Source: Puniceicoccaceae bacterium
GTDB lineage: Bacteria; Verrucomicrobiota; Verrucomicrobiia; Opitutales; Coraliomargaritaceae
Assembly (NCBI GenBank): GCA_018402305.1
Contig: JAGYJE010000003.1
Location: 1 to 64,000 of the forward strand
Length of the DNA stretch: 64,000 nt
Direction: 5' to 3'
The notes under the pieces: generated by a model
The model's input: the letters and a program-made list of their open reading frames with translations, nothing else
The model's database searches: none
What the model was told of the DNA's origin: nothing
Part shown: piece by piece, positions 27,879 to 37,580 of the stretch
Layout: every line of letters starts with the position of its first letter
Numbering within the stretch: position 1 is the first letter of the stretch
Translations under genes and position numbers: made by a program

Positions 27879-28418
27879 TCAGTCCTTCCCAGCCAGCAGC
27901 ACCGCATCCGGCGAAACATCGACGGTGATTTCCCGGCCCAGAAATTCCAAGAGCACTTGAATCCGGTTTTTGGCGGGCAATTGAGCCAGGACCGTACCGT
28001 TGAGGCCCTTGAGTGAGCCGGTAATGAACTCGATTTCGGCCCCGGGTTCGATACTGAGATCGGGGCTCTCGATAATGCCCTCCGGCAGCGAAGCTTGCAG
28101 CTCGGCTATGATGCGCTCCGGGATGACACGGCGGTCGCCCAGTTGAACTAGCTTGGTGATGCCCTGGCTGTGCACGACTTGCCGCGAATGGGTCAGGAAA
28201 CAAAAGCGCGCGAAGATATACCCTGGGAAGAGCGCCTCGGTGAAGCGTTTTTTACCGGTGCGTGTTTTTTTTACTTGGCTGATGCGGGGGCAGAAAACCT
28301 CCACCCGTTCCAGTTGATCGAGTAAAGCGGCAGCGATATGCTCCCGTTTCGTCTGCGTCCGCAGGCAATGCCATTCCGGATTCGCTTGTGTCGGGGTTTC
28401 TGGGGACTGGTTGTGCAT
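27879..28418 (-). CDS. NusG-family transcription elongation factor paralogue (RfaH/LoaP-like)
   Basis: A 179-residue protein. The N-terminal NGN domain is seen as EWHCLRTQTKREHIAAALL and FPGYIFARF. The C-terminal KOW motif is in GAEIEFITGSLKGLNGTVL. Essential NusG genes normally sit beside secE and rplK. This copy does not, and the divergence of the sequence suggests a specialised paralogue that promotes read-through of long operons, often polysaccharide ones. The gene it serves is not obvious from the neighbours. Confidence 0.86.
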   Translation of the reverse strand: MHNQSPETPTQANPEWHCLRTQTKREHIAAALLDQLERVEVFCPRISQVKKTRTGKKRFTEALFPGYIFARFCFLTHSRQVVHSQGITKLVQLGDRRVIPERIIAELQASLPEGIIESPDLSIEPGAEIEFITGSLKGLNGTVLAQLPAKNRIQVLLEFLGREITVDVSPDAVLLAGKD

Positions 28419-28488
28419 CTCTGCTGACAGAGGATTACCGGGCAGGCATCAAATTCAATGGAAAACATAGGATTGTAAAGATACTTAC

Positions 28489-28567
28489 GTAGCTGCGCGC
28501 TTTAGCCGCAGCTTAAGGTCCCGCCGCCCCAGCCAAAGCTGAACGCGGGCTAAAGCACCGCGCTACG
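28489..28567. repeat. REP-like palindrome
   Basis: The left arm GTAGCTGCGCGCTTTAGCCG and right arm CGGGCTAAAGCACCGCGCTAC are imperfect inverted repeats around a GC-rich loop. The GCTTTAGC core is shared with the inner arm of the element at 17704-17796. Confidence 0.6.
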
Positions 28568-28644
28568 GGTGACCGCCTTCCGATTCTGTCTTTTTTATCG
28601 GCGAAACCTTGCACCACGCGGACTCACCCGAAAGGCTGGCAGGT

Positions 28645-31185
28645 ATGGAGTTTCCGCTCAGTCCCAATTTAGCCGTCAACGATCCCGATGCGCTGCTGGA
28701 GGCGTTTTTGGGCTACGCGGCCGGCAAGGGGTTGACACTGTATGCGGCGCAAGAGGAGGCGATTCTGGAGCTTTTTGCGGGGAAGAACGTCATCCTGAAC
28801 ACCCCGACGGGCTCGGGGAAGTCGCTCGTCGCGGCGGCGCTCCACTTTCTCTCCCTATCGACGGGCCGCCAATCCGTTTACACCTGTCCGATCAAGGCCT
28901 TGGTCAACGAGAAGTTCCTCGCACTCTGCCGCGACTTCGGTCCGGAAAATGTCGGCATGATGACCGGTGATGCGAGCGTCAACCGCCGCGCCCCCATTCT
29001 TTGTTGCACGGCCGAAATTCTGGCAAATATCGCTTTGCGGGACGGGGCGCAGGCGCAGGTGCATGACGTCATCATGGACGAATTTCACTACTACTCGGAT
29101 CCCGAGCGGGGCGGTGCCTGGCAGGCACCTCTGCTGACCTTGTCAAAGGCCCGCTTTCTTTTGATGTCGGCGACTCTGGGGGAGACCCGGTTCTTCGAGC
29201 GTGAGCTGGAGCGTGTCACGGGCCGGGAGTCGGTCACGGTGCGCGGCACGGAGAGACCGGTGCCCCTCGCCTTTGAATATGTCGAGGATCCCTTCATCGA
29301 GACGCTGGAGCAGCTGCAAGCGGCCAGGAAGTTTCCCGTTTATATTGTGCACTTCACCCAGCGCTCGGCAGCGGATACGGCGCAGAGCCTGCTCAGCAGT
29401 TTAAACCCGTGCAGCAAAGACGAGAAAGCGGCCATTACCCACGCACTCGAAGGGGTGGCGTTCACCAGTCCATTCGGCAAGGAGGTGAAAAAGCTCCTGC
29501 GCAGCGGCATCGGCCTGCACCACGCGGGACTCCTCCCAAAATACCGGGTGCTGGTGGAAAAGCTCTCTCAGCAGGGCCTGCTGAAGATCATTTGTGGGAC
29601 GGATACGCTGGGCGTCGGCGTCAACGTGCCCATTCGCACTGTCCTCTTCACGCAGCTTTGTAAATACGACGGCAGCCGCACCGGCATTTTGACCGCGCGG
29701 GATTTTCACCAGATCAGCGGGCGCGCCGGGCGCCGGGGCTTTGACGACCAGGGCTACGTAGTGGCCATGGCGCCGGAGCATGTGATTGAGAATAAACGGC
29801 TCGAAGCCAAAGCGGCGGGCGACCCGAAGAAACGGAAAAAGCTCGTAAAGAAAAAACCGCCGGAGCGCGGCTACGTTTACTGGGAGGCAGATACCTTTGC
29901 CCGCCTGCAAAGCGCTCCGGCGGAGCCGCTGCAATCGAGTTTCGCCGTATCACATGGCATGCTCCTGAATGTGCTGAGCCGCCGGGGAGACGGCTGCCGG
30001 GCGATGCGGGACCTCATCCGCGACTGCCACCAGGGCGATCGTGCCAAGGCGACGATGCGGCGGCAGGCATTTCAACTCTTCCGCTCGCTGGTGGACCGGA
30101 ACATCATCGAGATCATGCCGCCGGAATCGTCGCAAAAACTCCGGGTGAACCTTGAGCTTCAGGATGATTTTTCGCTCAACCAGACACTGGCCCTCTACTG
30201 CATCGATACCCTCGGGCTGCTCGATACCAATGCGCCCGACTACGCGCTCAAGCTCCTCAGCCTGGCTGAGGCAATCCTTGAGGACCCCGACGCCATCCTG
30301 CGCAAGCAACTCGATAAACTGAAGGGCGATAAAGTCGCGGAGATGAAGGCCGCCGGCATCGAATACGACGCCCGCATGGACGAACTGGAGAAGCTCGAAC
30401 ACCCAAAACCGGAGCGTGACTTTATCTACGATACCTTCAATCAATTTGCCGCCGCACATCCCTGGGTGGGCGAGAGCAACATCCGGCCCAAGTCGATCGC
30501 GCGGGAGCTATTTGAGCGCTACAGCAGCTTTGCCGACTATGTGAAGCTCTATGGGTTGATGCGGGTCGAGGGCGTTCTGCTGCGCCATTTGACCAATGTC
30601 TACCGCGTGCTCGTGCACACCATCCCGTCGGTTTTTCGCAACGAGGCCGTGGACGAGGTCATTGTGTATCTGGAGCACCTCCTTCGGGTCACGGACTCCA
30701 GCCTCATCGACGAGTGGGAACGCCTGAAAGATCCGAACTATCAGGCGTCTTCACCAGCTCAGGTGGAAACAGCCCGTGTGGTGAGCACCGACATAACCCG
30801 CGACCGCGAGGCCTTTCAGCGGAGTATCCGGAATGAGGTCTATGCCTTCCTCCGCATGCTGGCGAACCGCGACTATGCAGGGATCGTGGATGCCTATGAT
30901 CTGACAAGCCTCTTTCCCGAGGCGCGCTTCCCCCTCGTCGAGTTGGAAAACCGGATGGCGCCGTATTACGAGACGCATTCGTGGATACGGCTCGACCCGA
31001 CCGCCCGCGCAAAGGCGAACACACGGATCACCGAGACCACCGAAGCGGATGTCTGGCAGATTGAGCAAACACTGATCGATCCCGAAGAGCTGAACGATAC
31101 ACAGGTCGTCTTTGAACTATCGCTCGCACAGGCCCGCGAGACCGGCACTGTTCGGCTGGTGCCGCTGGCTATCGAGGCGCTTTAG
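28645..31185 (+). CDS. Ski2-like DEAD/DEAH-box helicase with DUF3516-type C-terminus
   Basis: An 846-residue helicase. It has Walker A TPTGSGKS (residues 53-60), Walker B DEFHYY, motif [30 protein letters not shown], and motif [12 protein letters not shown]. The C-terminal 400 residues are mostly helical, as in the actinobacterial and proteobacterial DUF3516 group of Ski2-like RNA helicases. Likely cytoplasmic, acting on RNA or RNA-DNA structures. ATG 28645 is taken; an in-frame TTG at 28609 would add 12 residues. Confidence 0.88.
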   Translation: MEFPLSPNLAVNDPDALLEAFLGYAAGKGLTLYAAQEEAILELFAGKNVILNTPTGSGKSLVAAALHFLSLSTGRQSVYTCPIKALVNEKFLALCRDFGPENVGMMTGDASVNRRAPILCCTAEILANIALRDGAQAQVHDVIMDEFHYYSDPERGGAWQAPLLTLSKARFLLMSATLGETRFFERELERVTGRESVTVRGTERPVPLAFEYVEDPFIETLEQLQAARKFPVYIVHFTQRSAADTAQSLLSSLNPCSKDEKAAITHALEGVAFTSPFGKEVKKLLRSGIGLHHAGLLPKYRVLVEKLSQQGLLKIICGTDTLGVGVNVPIRTVLFTQLCKYDGSRTGILTARDFHQISGRAGRRGFDDQGYVVAMAPEHVIENKRLEAKAAGDPKKRKKLVKKKPPERGYVYWEADTFARLQSAPAEPLQSSFAVSHGMLLNVLSRRGDGCRAMRDLIRDCHQGDRAKATMRRQAFQLFRSLVDRNIIEIMPPESSQKLRVNLELQDDFSLNQTLALYCIDTLGLLDTNAPDYALKLLSLAEAILEDPDAILRKQLDKLKGDKVAEMKAAGIEYDARMDELEKLEHPKPERDFIYDTFNQFAAAHPWVGESNIRPKSIARELFERYSSFADYVKLYGLMRVEGVLLRHLTNVYRVLVHTIPSVFRNEAVDEVIVYLEHLLRVTDSSLIDEWERLKDPNYQASSPAQVETARVVSTDITRDREAFQRSIRNEVYAFLRMLANRDYAGIVDAYDLTSLFPEARFPLVELENRMAPYYETHSWIRLDPTARAKANTRITETTEADVWQIEQTLIDPEELNDTQVVFELSLAQARETGTVRLVPLAIEAL

Positions 31186-31196
31186 TTACCGAAAAA

Positions 31197-32249
31197 CTAC
31201 GAACTCCGCCGCATCAAATCGCGGCGGCGGAGTTGCAGCCAGAGCTGCCAGGCATGTTTTTTTAAAATGGTCCGCGCTGTATCGATTTCTCCCTTACGCG
31301 CCTCGAGGTTTTCATTGGCGATGGAAGAGAGGTCGTCCAGGTTGTAGAGATAGACGTTTTCAACCGTTTCCACGCTTGGATCCACATCGCGGGGCAGCGC
31401 CAGATCGATGATGAAGCAGGGGCGCTCGGGGCGCTGCTTCATCGTGCGCGCCAGGACCTCGCGCGAGAGCAGGGGTCCAGGTGCGGCCGTTGAGCAGATG
31501 AGGATATCAAAGTGCTCCAGTTGCTCGGTAAAGTCGGCAAAGTCAATGGCGGCGCCGCCGAGGGCGTGGGCAAGCTTGTGCGCATTTTCAAAGGTGCGGC
31601 TACTTACGGCGATATCGTGGACGCCCCGGCTGAGGAGGGCCTGAGCGGTTTTTTCGCCGACCTCACCACTGCCGAGTAGAAGGACGCGGCTGCGATCCAG
31701 TTTCCCAAAGATCCGGCAGGCCAGATCGACAGCGATGTTGCCAATACTGACTTGCCCGCGGGTGATGGCCGTCTGGGAGCGCACCACCTTGGCCGCCTGA
31801 AAGCTTTTCTCAAAGAGGCGGTTGAGCACGTTGCCGGTGCATTCCGTTTCGCGGGCATGCTGGTAAGCCTGCTTCAGTTGTCCGAGGATCTCCGTCTCAC
31901 CCACCATTTGCGAGTCCAGTCCGGCGGATACCTCTAAAACATGCTGCAAGGCTTCAAGGTTTTTATGGCTATAGGCATATTGCCGAAAGAGTTCTGCCGG
32001 GAGGCGTTGCTTTTGGCAGAAGAATTTACGAAGCGCCTCCATGTGGCCGACGGAGTCGGCTAGGGCGTAGATTTCGAGGCGATTGCAGGTGTTGAGAATC
32101 AGGCACTCTCGGATGCCGACCTGTTGGCTGACTTGTTTTTGCAGCTCCTGCGTCTGGGCGGCACTCAGGGCGAAGCGCTCGCGGACCGCCAGCGGCGTGC
32201 TGTGGTGCGAGATGCCGAGCACAAAAAAAGATTCCAATACGTCACTCAT
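31197..32249 (-). CDS. hemA: Glutamyl-tRNA reductase
   Basis: A 350-residue enzyme that reduces Glu-tRNA(Glu) to glutamate-1-semialdehyde, the first step of C5 heme synthesis. It has [14 protein letters not shown], the catalytic Cys55 in [24 protein letters not shown], and the NADPH motif [14 protein letters not shown]. It is shorter than the common 400-430 residues: the C-terminal dimerisation helices are reduced, ending [15 protein letters not shown]. It is the second gene of a minus-strand unit after the HemX-like gene, with an 18-base gap. Confidence 0.94.
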   Translation of the reverse strand: MSDVLESFFVLGISHHSTPLAVRERFALSAAQTQELQKQVSQQVGIRECLILNTCNRLEIYALADSVGHMEALRKFFCQKQRLPAELFRQYAYSHKNLEALQHVLEVSAGLDSQMVGETEILGQLKQAYQHARETECTGNVLNRLFEKSFQAAKVVRSQTAITRGQVSIGNIAVDLACRIFGKLDRSRVLLLGSGEVGEKTAQALLSRGVHDIAVSSRTFENAHKLAHALGGAAIDFADFTEQLEHFDILICSTAAPGPLLSREVLARTMKQRPERPCFIIDLALPRDVDPSVETVENVYLYNLDDLSSIANENLEARKGEIDTARTILKKHAWQLWLQLRRRDLMRRSS

Positions 32250-32267
32250 AACCGTGGTCGGGCGGGC

Positions 32268-33128
32268 TTATGGTTGGGTGGGGAGTGATCGTTCGGCGGG
32301 AGTGGCGACCGGCTCGCGGGCTGATTCCACCGGCCAGAGGGATGCCATGGCAAAGAGGAAGAGAGTGATCGTGGCTATAGCGTGGCGGCGGGTGACGAGT
32401 TTTTTCTGTAGGCGCAAAATCAATACGAGGAGGTAGCCAAACCAAAGCAGGCAGGTCGCGGTCAGCTTAAAAATCGGAACCAGCTCATGATTATTCAGCC
32501 AGAAGACGGCTCCAAAAATAAGCGAGGCGCTGAGCACGAGCACCCCGGTGATCAGTAAGCGCCGGGCCATGAGGTCGAGCTGCTGAACGGAGGGAAGATA
32601 TTGGTAGAGCCCTTTGAACTGTTTTTTCTTCAGGCCGTGCTGTTGGATGAGAAACATCCCCGAAATGAGCGCGAGGATCGCAAAGACACCGTAGCTGAAG
32701 ATCGCCAGTGAAGCGTGCAGCTCGATCCAGGGATTGCCTCCGAAAATACCGGGTGGGTAGGGGCGGTCCCAGCCGGGCACGGTAAAGGAGCCGCCGGCGA
32801 GCAGCGCTGCGAGACCGGCTGTGAAAAAGCCGAGCAGCCGGAGGCGAAAGGCCGGCCCGATGATGAAAAAAAGCAGCACGAGCGACCAGGCCAGGAACTG
32901 CGCGATCTCGAAGGGGTTGCCCAGCGGGCAGGCCTTGATCGCCGCGCCACGTAAATTGAGCCCGAGGGTCTGGATGAGAAAGCCGCCGCAAAGCAGGGCA
33001 AACATGAGCGCACGCGGATAGGCCCGCCGAAGCAGTAGGGTGATGACGCCCATGAGAAAGCTGCTGCCGTAAATAGCGGCCGCGATGGCGAAGGCGTTTT
33101 GGTCAGTCATGGCGATTTGCTGGAGCAT
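32268..33128 (-). CDS. HemX/CcsA-like integral membrane protein
   Basis: A 286-residue protein with about eight hydrophobic segments and the CcsA/CcmC-type element [20 protein letters not shown]. CcsA proteins attach heme to cytochrome c; HemX in Bacillus, encoded next to hemA, lowers HemA levels. The tryptophan-rich WWD motif of true CcsA is not evident, so a HemX-like role beside hemA is slightly preferred. ATG 33128 is used; ATG 33110 is also possible. Confidence 0.82.
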   Translation of the reverse strand: MLQQIAMTDQNAFAIAAAIYGSSFLMGVITLLLRRAYPRALMFALLCGGFLIQTLGLNLRGAAIKACPLGNPFEIAQFLAWSLVLLFFIIGPAFRLRLLGFFTAGLAALLAGGSFTVPGWDRPYPPGIFGGNPWIELHASLAIFSYGVFAILALISGMFLIQQHGLKKKQFKGLYQYLPSVQQLDLMARRLLITGVLVLSASLIFGAVFWLNNHELVPIFKLTATCLLWFGYLLVLILRLQKKLVTRRHAIATITLFLFAMASLWPVESAREPVATPAERSLPTQP

Positions 33129-33143
33129 CGGGGAGGCCTTCGG

Positions 33144-33608
33144 TTAAAGTGGAATCTCCAAAAATTCAACCTCAAGACCTGCCGCTTTGGCGAGCTTTGC
33201 TTGGCGCTGATCGCATGTCGCAAAGCGGGCTTCTTCGGCGACGAGTGCATTGGCAACGTGTAGGATGTCGAGAGATCTTGATAAAATAGATGGAGTAAAT
33301 TGCTTGCTTAATTTCAAAGCTAGCAGCCCGACAGTGCTCGGGTCGACGTGAAGCTTTTGCAACTGGCCGTTTTTCATGTCCTGATCTACACACCGCAAGG
33401 CGCTTCGCAGCTTATCCTGAGGGAGCACGCGGCGTCCGCAGAGCGCGTATAAGGTGTTTTTTAATTCTATTTCAGCTATGAATGATAACGAAATTGAGCG
33501 ATGACAGGAGGCGAGCTGAGCGGCTTCTCGGCTACCTGGCTCTGGATGGTAGAGCTTTACCAGAAGACTTGAATCGAAATAGATGTTAGTAATCGCCGCG
33601 TCCTTCAT
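33144..33608 (-). CDS. PIN-domain toxin (second toxin-antitoxin locus)
   Basis: A 154-residue VapC-like protein. NIYFDSSLLVKLYHPEPGS gives the first catalytic Asp, FIAEIELKNTLY the Glu, and SLDILHVANAL with FATCDQRQAKLA the later acids. It overlaps the antitoxin gene by 23 bases. It lies between the HemX-like gene and hemH, in the same orientation. Confidence 0.88.
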   Translation of the reverse strand: MKDAAITNIYFDSSLLVKLYHPEPGSREAAQLASCHRSISLSFIAEIELKNTLYALCGRRVLPQDKLRSALRCVDQDMKNGQLQKLHVDPSTVGLLALKLSKQFTPSILSRSLDILHVANALVAEEARFATCDQRQAKLAKAAGLEVEFLEIPL

Positions 33609-33834
33609 CGATGATTTCCTGTCCAGTTATTTCGGGCCGATAATCATCGCCATAAATGTTTTTTAAACGCGCCATTAGATCCGGCCAAGGCTCGGGCGCT
33701 TTAGCCTCCCGCGCAGGCGTTATGTAGGCGACGGTGTCTTCCCCCATCACCCACCGTAGGGATTCACCCGCAACGATGCGCTCGCGCACTTCTTTGGTGT
33801 GCTTCTGCAGCTCGCGGGTGTTGATGGATTTCAT
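33586..33834 (-). CDS. Phd/YefM-like antitoxin
   Basis: An 82-residue protein starting MKSINTRELQKHTKEVRERI, with GESLRWVMGEDTVAYITPA, the N-terminal DNA-binding dimer fold of Phd/YefM antitoxins. The C-terminal tail would neutralise the PIN toxin. ATG 33834 is used; a longer in-frame start at 33882 would overlap hemH. Only 44 bases separate it from the hemH stop, so hemH transcripts may run into it. Confidence 0.82.
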   Translation of the reverse strand: MKSINTRELQKHTKEVRERIVAGESLRWVMGEDTVAYITPAREAKAPEPWPDLMARLKNIYGDDYRPEITGQEIIDEGRGDY

Positions 33835-33878
33835 GGTAGACAGGATGTCTGACATTGACGCCAAGTCAACGTCCGAGC

Positions 33879-34949
33879 TCACTTGCGCTGCACGTAAGCG
33901 GGCGGGGTGGCTTTCGCGGTCTCATAGGCACCCTCGCGCCAGGCTTGCACCTTGCCAGCGAGGAAGTCGATGAAGGCGGGCGATTCATTGAGGCAGGGGA
34001 TCTGCTCAAAGTCTTCGCCGCCGGCTTCGAGAAAGCTGTCGCGGCCCTGCATGGCGATTTCCTCAAGGGTCTCCAGGCAATCGGCGGTAAAGGCGGGGCA
34101 CATTACCTTGACGCGCTTGTGGCCGTCTTTGGCCAGCTGCTCCAGGGACTTATCGGTGTAGGGCTGGAGCCAGGGATCGCGGCCAAGACGGCTTTGGAAG
34201 GTGAGCATGTATTTGTCCTTGGGCAGACCCGCTGCGGCCACGAATTTCTCCACCGTCATCGCGCACTGGTGGCGGTAGCAAGTGCCGTGGGCGGGGTGGC
34301 AGGTATTGCAGCAGTCCGGTGTGGTCAGGCAGTGATCGTGGGAGGGATCGCCCTTCACAAGGTGGCGCTGGGGGATGCCGTGGAAGGAGAACACGAGTTT
34401 GTCGAAGTCCCCGCTCTCAATGGAGGGGCGCGCCCGCTCCAGCAGGGCCTCGATGTAGCCGGGGTCCTGGTAGAAGGGCGGGAGCAGCGTGGTTTTGAGG
34501 TCCGGCTTCTGCTCCCGGACGGCCTCCATGCAGGCCACCACTGCCGTCTCGTAGCTCGACATGGCGTAGTGCGGATACATCGGGATAATGAAGAGGTCGT
34601 CCACTCCCTGGTCGAGCAGGCGCTTCAGGGCATCAGGGGTCGAGGGGTTTCCATAGCGCATCCCGAGCTCGACCGGGATGTCGAGCTTCGCAGCCAGCGC
34701 GGACTGCTGTTTGCGCGAGGTCACAATGAGCGGCGAGCCCTCGTCCAGCCAGACCTCAGCGTAGGCCTCGGCCGACTCGCGCGGGCGCGTCGGCAGGATC
34801 AGGCAGTTGACGATAAACCAGCGGATGGGGAAGGGGGCATCAAGCACCCGCCCATCCATGAGGAATTCGCGCAGGTAGCGACGAACATCGCTGACTTCGG
34901 TAGAGTCGGGTGAGCCGAGGTTGAGGAGGATAACGCCTTGCTTGGACAT
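33879..34949 (-). CDS. hemH: Ferrochelatase
   Basis: A 356-residue enzyme inserting ferrous iron into a porphyrin at the end of heme synthesis. It begins [16 protein letters not shown], has [12 protein letters not shown], the catalytic SFHGIPQRH, and [16 protein letters not shown]. Just after SFHGIPQRH lies a Cys-rich stretch (about residues 200-222) with six cysteines spaced C-x5-CC-x2-C-x6-C-x4-C, which could hold an iron-sulphur centre as in some bacterial ferrochelatases. It heads the minus-strand heme unit. Confidence 0.95.
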   Translation of the reverse strand: MSKQGVILLNLGSPDSTEVSDVRRYLREFLMDGRVLDAPFPIRWFIVNCLILPTRPRESAEAYAEVWLDEGSPLIVTSRKQQSALAAKLDIPVELGMRYGNPSTPDALKRLLDQGVDDLFIIPMYPHYAMSSYETAVVACMEAVREQKPDLKTTLLPPFYQDPGYIEALLERARPSIESGDFDKLVFSFHGIPQRHLVKGDPSHDHCLTTPDCCNTCHPAHGTCYRHQCAMTVEKFVAAAGLPKDKYMLTFQSRLGRDPWLQPYTDKSLEQLAKDGHKRVKVMCPAFTADCLETLEEIAMQGRDSFLEAGGEDFEQIPCLNESPAFIDFLAGKVQAWREGAYETAKATPPAYVQRK

Positions 34950-35082
34950 GCTTTAAGAGAAGGTCTGGCAGAGCTGTTTTGTCAAACGCAAGCGTTCGAC
35001 AGTTGGAGGGCCGTTCGCGATTTTTCCCGTGCTTGACCGAGATTGGGTTGAATTTCCAAAAAAGAGCTTCACTGTGCGCAGC

Positions 35083-35457
35083 ATGGACATCGAAACCTTC
35101 CCCAATCCGAATCCGGAGCGCAACTACACCATTCAGCACATCCAGGAGGAGTTCACTTCGACCTGCCCGATGACGGGGCATCCCGACTTTGCCACGGTGG
35201 TTTACAGCTATGTGCCGGATAAAGTGTGCATTGAATTGAAGGCCATGAAGGTCTATCTACACGGCTTCCGAAACAAGGGGATCTTCTTTGAGGCGGCGAC
35301 CAATCAGATTTTCGAAGACCTGAACGCCGTTATCCAGCCGCGCTGGTCGCGTCTGGAGACGATCTGGCGCGGGCGCGGGGGTATCCGCTCTAACGTGGTG
35401 GTGGAAGATCAGCAGGACGGCTATGATGGACCGCTGACCTTTCCGTTCTCCTCCTAG
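35083..35457 (+). CDS. queF: NADPH-dependent 7-cyano-7-deazaguanine (preQ0) reductase
   Basis: A 124-residue short-type QueF. The catalytic Cys is in TSTCPMTGHPDF, the QueF signature is ELKAMKVYL, and FRNKGIFFEAATN follows. It reduces preQ0 to preQ1 for queuosine in tRNA. ATG 35083 is chosen, since the upstream in-frame extension is unlike QueF. It fits with gluQ and folE2 (a GTP cyclohydrolase feeding this pathway) in the same window. The TAG stop lies in the first copy of the 19-bp tandem array. Confidence 0.95.
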   Translation: MDIETFPNPNPERNYTIQHIQEEFTSTCPMTGHPDFATVVYSYVPDKVCIELKAMKVYLHGFRNKGIFFEAATNQIFEDLNAVIQPRWSRLETIWRGRGGIRSNVVVEDQQDGYDGPLTFPFSS

Positions 35458-35574
35458 GATTCTCGGAGCCTCCTAGGATTCTCGGAGCCTCTTAGGATTC
35501 TCGGAGCCTCTTAGGATTCTCGGGGCCTCCTAGGATTCTTGGAGCTTCCTAGGACTCTTGGAGCTTCCTAGGAT
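35456..35574. repeat. 19-bp tandem array between queF and typA
   Basis: Six copies of AGGATTCTCGGAGCCTCCT, with small changes, plus a partial seventh run end to end with no spacers. Most unit junctions read CCTAGG. The stop codons of both convergent genes (queF TAG at 35455-35457, typA TAG read from 35570-35568) are formed by this junction at the two ends of the array. Confidence 0.95.
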
Positions 35575-37403
35575 TTGGCGGCTTTCGCCATCTTCCGGCG
35601 AACGTTCTCGTCGAGGATGCGTTTGCGCATGCGCAGAAAGTTCGGTGTGGCTTCGACAAGTTCGTCATTCGCGATGTATTCGATCGCGCGCTCCAGGGAA
35701 AATTTGATAGGCGGCGCGAGCTGGATGCCCTTATCGGAGCCGCTGGCGCGCATGTTGTCGAGTTGTTTGGCTTTGGCCGGATTGACCGGCATGTCCTCGG
35801 TGCGCGGGTTTTCACCCACAATCATGCCGCTGTAAACTTCCTCACCGGGAGCGACAAAGAGCTTGCCCCGGTTCTGAATCATATCGAGCGCGTAGGGCAT
35901 CGATTTGCCCTGCTCCATGCTGACAAGCGTCCCGGTCAGGCGGGTCACGATCTCGCCACAGTGCGGGCGATACTCCAAAAAGGAGTGGCTCATCACGCCG
36001 TGGCCGGAAGTCATCGTGACCAGATCGCTCTCAAAACCGATGAGGCCGCGTGTGGGCACCTCCGCTTCGACGGTCACTCCCGAGTTGTGGTGCTCCATGT
36101 TCGTGACCTTCCCCTTCCGCTTCGCCAGGTTCTCCATGACGCCACCGAGGTGCTCTTCTGGCACTTCCACCCAAACTTGCTCGAAGGGCTCGCAGCGCTT
36201 ACCGTCGATTTCCTTGTAGAGCACGGTGGGGCGGGAAACGAGGACCTCGAAGCCCTCGCGGCGCATCGTTTCCACAAGCACCGCGATCTGCATAGCCCCG
36301 CGTGCGTTGACAAGGAAGCGGGTGCCGTCGTCGGTATCTTCGATGCTGATCGAGATGTTGGACTGGGTCTCGCGGATCAGGCGCTCGCGGATTTGGCGCG
36401 AGGTGACTTTTTTACCGTCTTTTCCGGCGAGGGGACCGTTGTTCACCGAAAACTCCATTTGGACGGTGGCTGGATCGATTTCAACGAAAGGCATGGGCTC
36501 CGCATCTTGCTGGGCGGCGAGGGTATCGCCGATATCGACCTCATCGAAACCGGCGAGGCCTACAATATCACCGGCCACGGCGTCGGTCACGTCGTCCGTA
36601 TTGCCCGCGCCGGAGAAGCTTTTCATCTTGGTCACCTTAACGCGCTCGCGGCGGCCGTCTTTCCGCAGGGCAAAGATATTTTGGCCGACTTTGACGGCGC
36701 CGGAAAGCACACGCCCGATGGCCATGCGCCCGACATAGTCATCCCAATCAATATTGGAGACAAGCATACGAAAATCACCCTCTTCAATAACGGGAGGGGG
36801 GATACGTTCCACGATGGTCTCGAAGAGATCGAGCATGTTTTCGCGCGGGCCATCGACGGCACGGTCAGCAAAGCCCATCTTGGCGGAAGCGTAGAGGAAG
36901 GGTGCGTTGAATTGATCTTCGTCGGCATCGAGGTCGAGGAAGAGCTCGAGCACTTTGTCGTGCACCCAGTCCGGGCGCGAGGTCTCGCGGTCGACTTTGT
37001 TGATCACGCAAATAGTTTTGAGCCCCTGATCGAGGGCCTTGCGGAGCACCCAGCGGGTTTGCGCCTGCGGGCCACCCACGGCGTCGGTCAGCAGCAGCAC
37101 ACCGTCGACCATTTTCATGACACGCTCCACCTCGGCACCAAAGTCCGCGTGACCGGGGGTGTCGACGATGTTGATCGTGTATATCTCGCCGTCTTTCGGA
37201 TTCGTCCATTTTACCGCGAGATTTTTCGCCTTAATGGTGATGCCCTTCTCGCGCTCCAGGTCCATGGAATCCATGGCTCGCTCCTCCACCTTTTGGTTTT
37301 CGCGGTAGGTGCCACTTTGCTGGAGCAGGCAGTCCACTAGGGTGGTTTTGCCATGGTCAACGTGAGCGATGATAGCGATGTTACGGATATTTTTGGCGTT
37401 CAT
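35568..37403 (-). CDS. typA: Translational GTPase TypA/BipA
   Basis: A 611-residue GTPase of normal length. It has G1 AHVDHGKTT, G2 in EREKGITIKAKN, G3 DTPGHADFG, and G4 NKVDRETSRPDW. EF-G-like domains and the BipA-specific C-terminal domain follow (VATLVTMTSGHGVMSHSF-like, ending RKRILDENVRRKMAK). It binds ribosomes and helps assembly of the large subunit under stress. The last codons enter the 19-bp array. Confidence 0.96.
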   Translation of the reverse strand: MNAKNIRNIAIIAHVDHGKTTLVDCLLQQSGTYRENQKVEERAMDSMDLEREKGITIKAKNLAVKWTNPKDGEIYTINIVDTPGHADFGAEVERVMKMVDGVLLLTDAVGGPQAQTRWVLRKALDQGLKTICVINKVDRETSRPDWVHDKVLELFLDLDADEDQFNAPFLYASAKMGFADRAVDGPRENMLDLFETIVERIPPPVIEEGDFRMLVSNIDWDDYVGRMAIGRVLSGAVKVGQNIFALRKDGRRERVKVTKMKSFSGAGNTDDVTDAVAGDIVGLAGFDEVDIGDTLAAQQDAEPMPFVEIDPATVQMEFSVNNGPLAGKDGKKVTSRQIRERLIRETQSNISISIEDTDDGTRFLVNARGAMQIAVLVETMRREGFEVLVSRPTVLYKEIDGKRCEPFEQVWVEVPEEHLGGVMENLAKRKGKVTNMEHHNSGVTVEAEVPTRGLIGFESDLVTMTSGHGVMSHSFLEYRPHCGEIVTRLTGTLVSMEQGKSMPYALDMIQNRGKLFVAPGEEVYSGMIVGENPRTEDMPVNPAKAKQLDNMRASGSDKGIQLAPPIKFSLERAIEYIANDELVEATPNFLRMRKRILDENVRRKMAKAAKS

Positions 37404-37487
37404 GTGTCGGAAAGGTCTGGCTGGAGGCGCTTGCGATAATGCTGCAAAAGGGGCTTACCCCGAAGCGGTGGGTCGTTTTGAAATAGA

Positions 37488-37515
37488 AAACCCGCCACTA
37501 AAGATCGGCGGGTTT
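37488..37515 (-). terminator. Terminator downstream of the RAYT gene
   Basis: On the minus strand, AAACCCGCC and GGCGGGTTT form a perfect 9-bp stem around a 10-base loop, followed by TTTCTATTT. It lies 66 bases after the RAYT stop codon and before typA. Confidence 0.72.
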
Positions 37516-37580
37516 GTTGATAAGAGGCGGCATAAGTGGCAGAGCCGCCTACGAAGTCAATGTAAATAGATGATGAGCTA

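Noticed and set aside
35456-35574. CRISPR-like array
   Set aside because: The 19-bp units follow each other without spacers, no cas gene is near, and the array overlaps the stop codons of two housekeeping genes.
35763-37340. A long 525-codon open frame opposite typA
   Set aside because: It is the antisense shadow of a clear TypA gene in GC-rich DNA, with no motif of its own. The same holds for the long frame at 33855-34913 opposite hemH and the one at 6871-7650 opposite the phosphoesterase gene.
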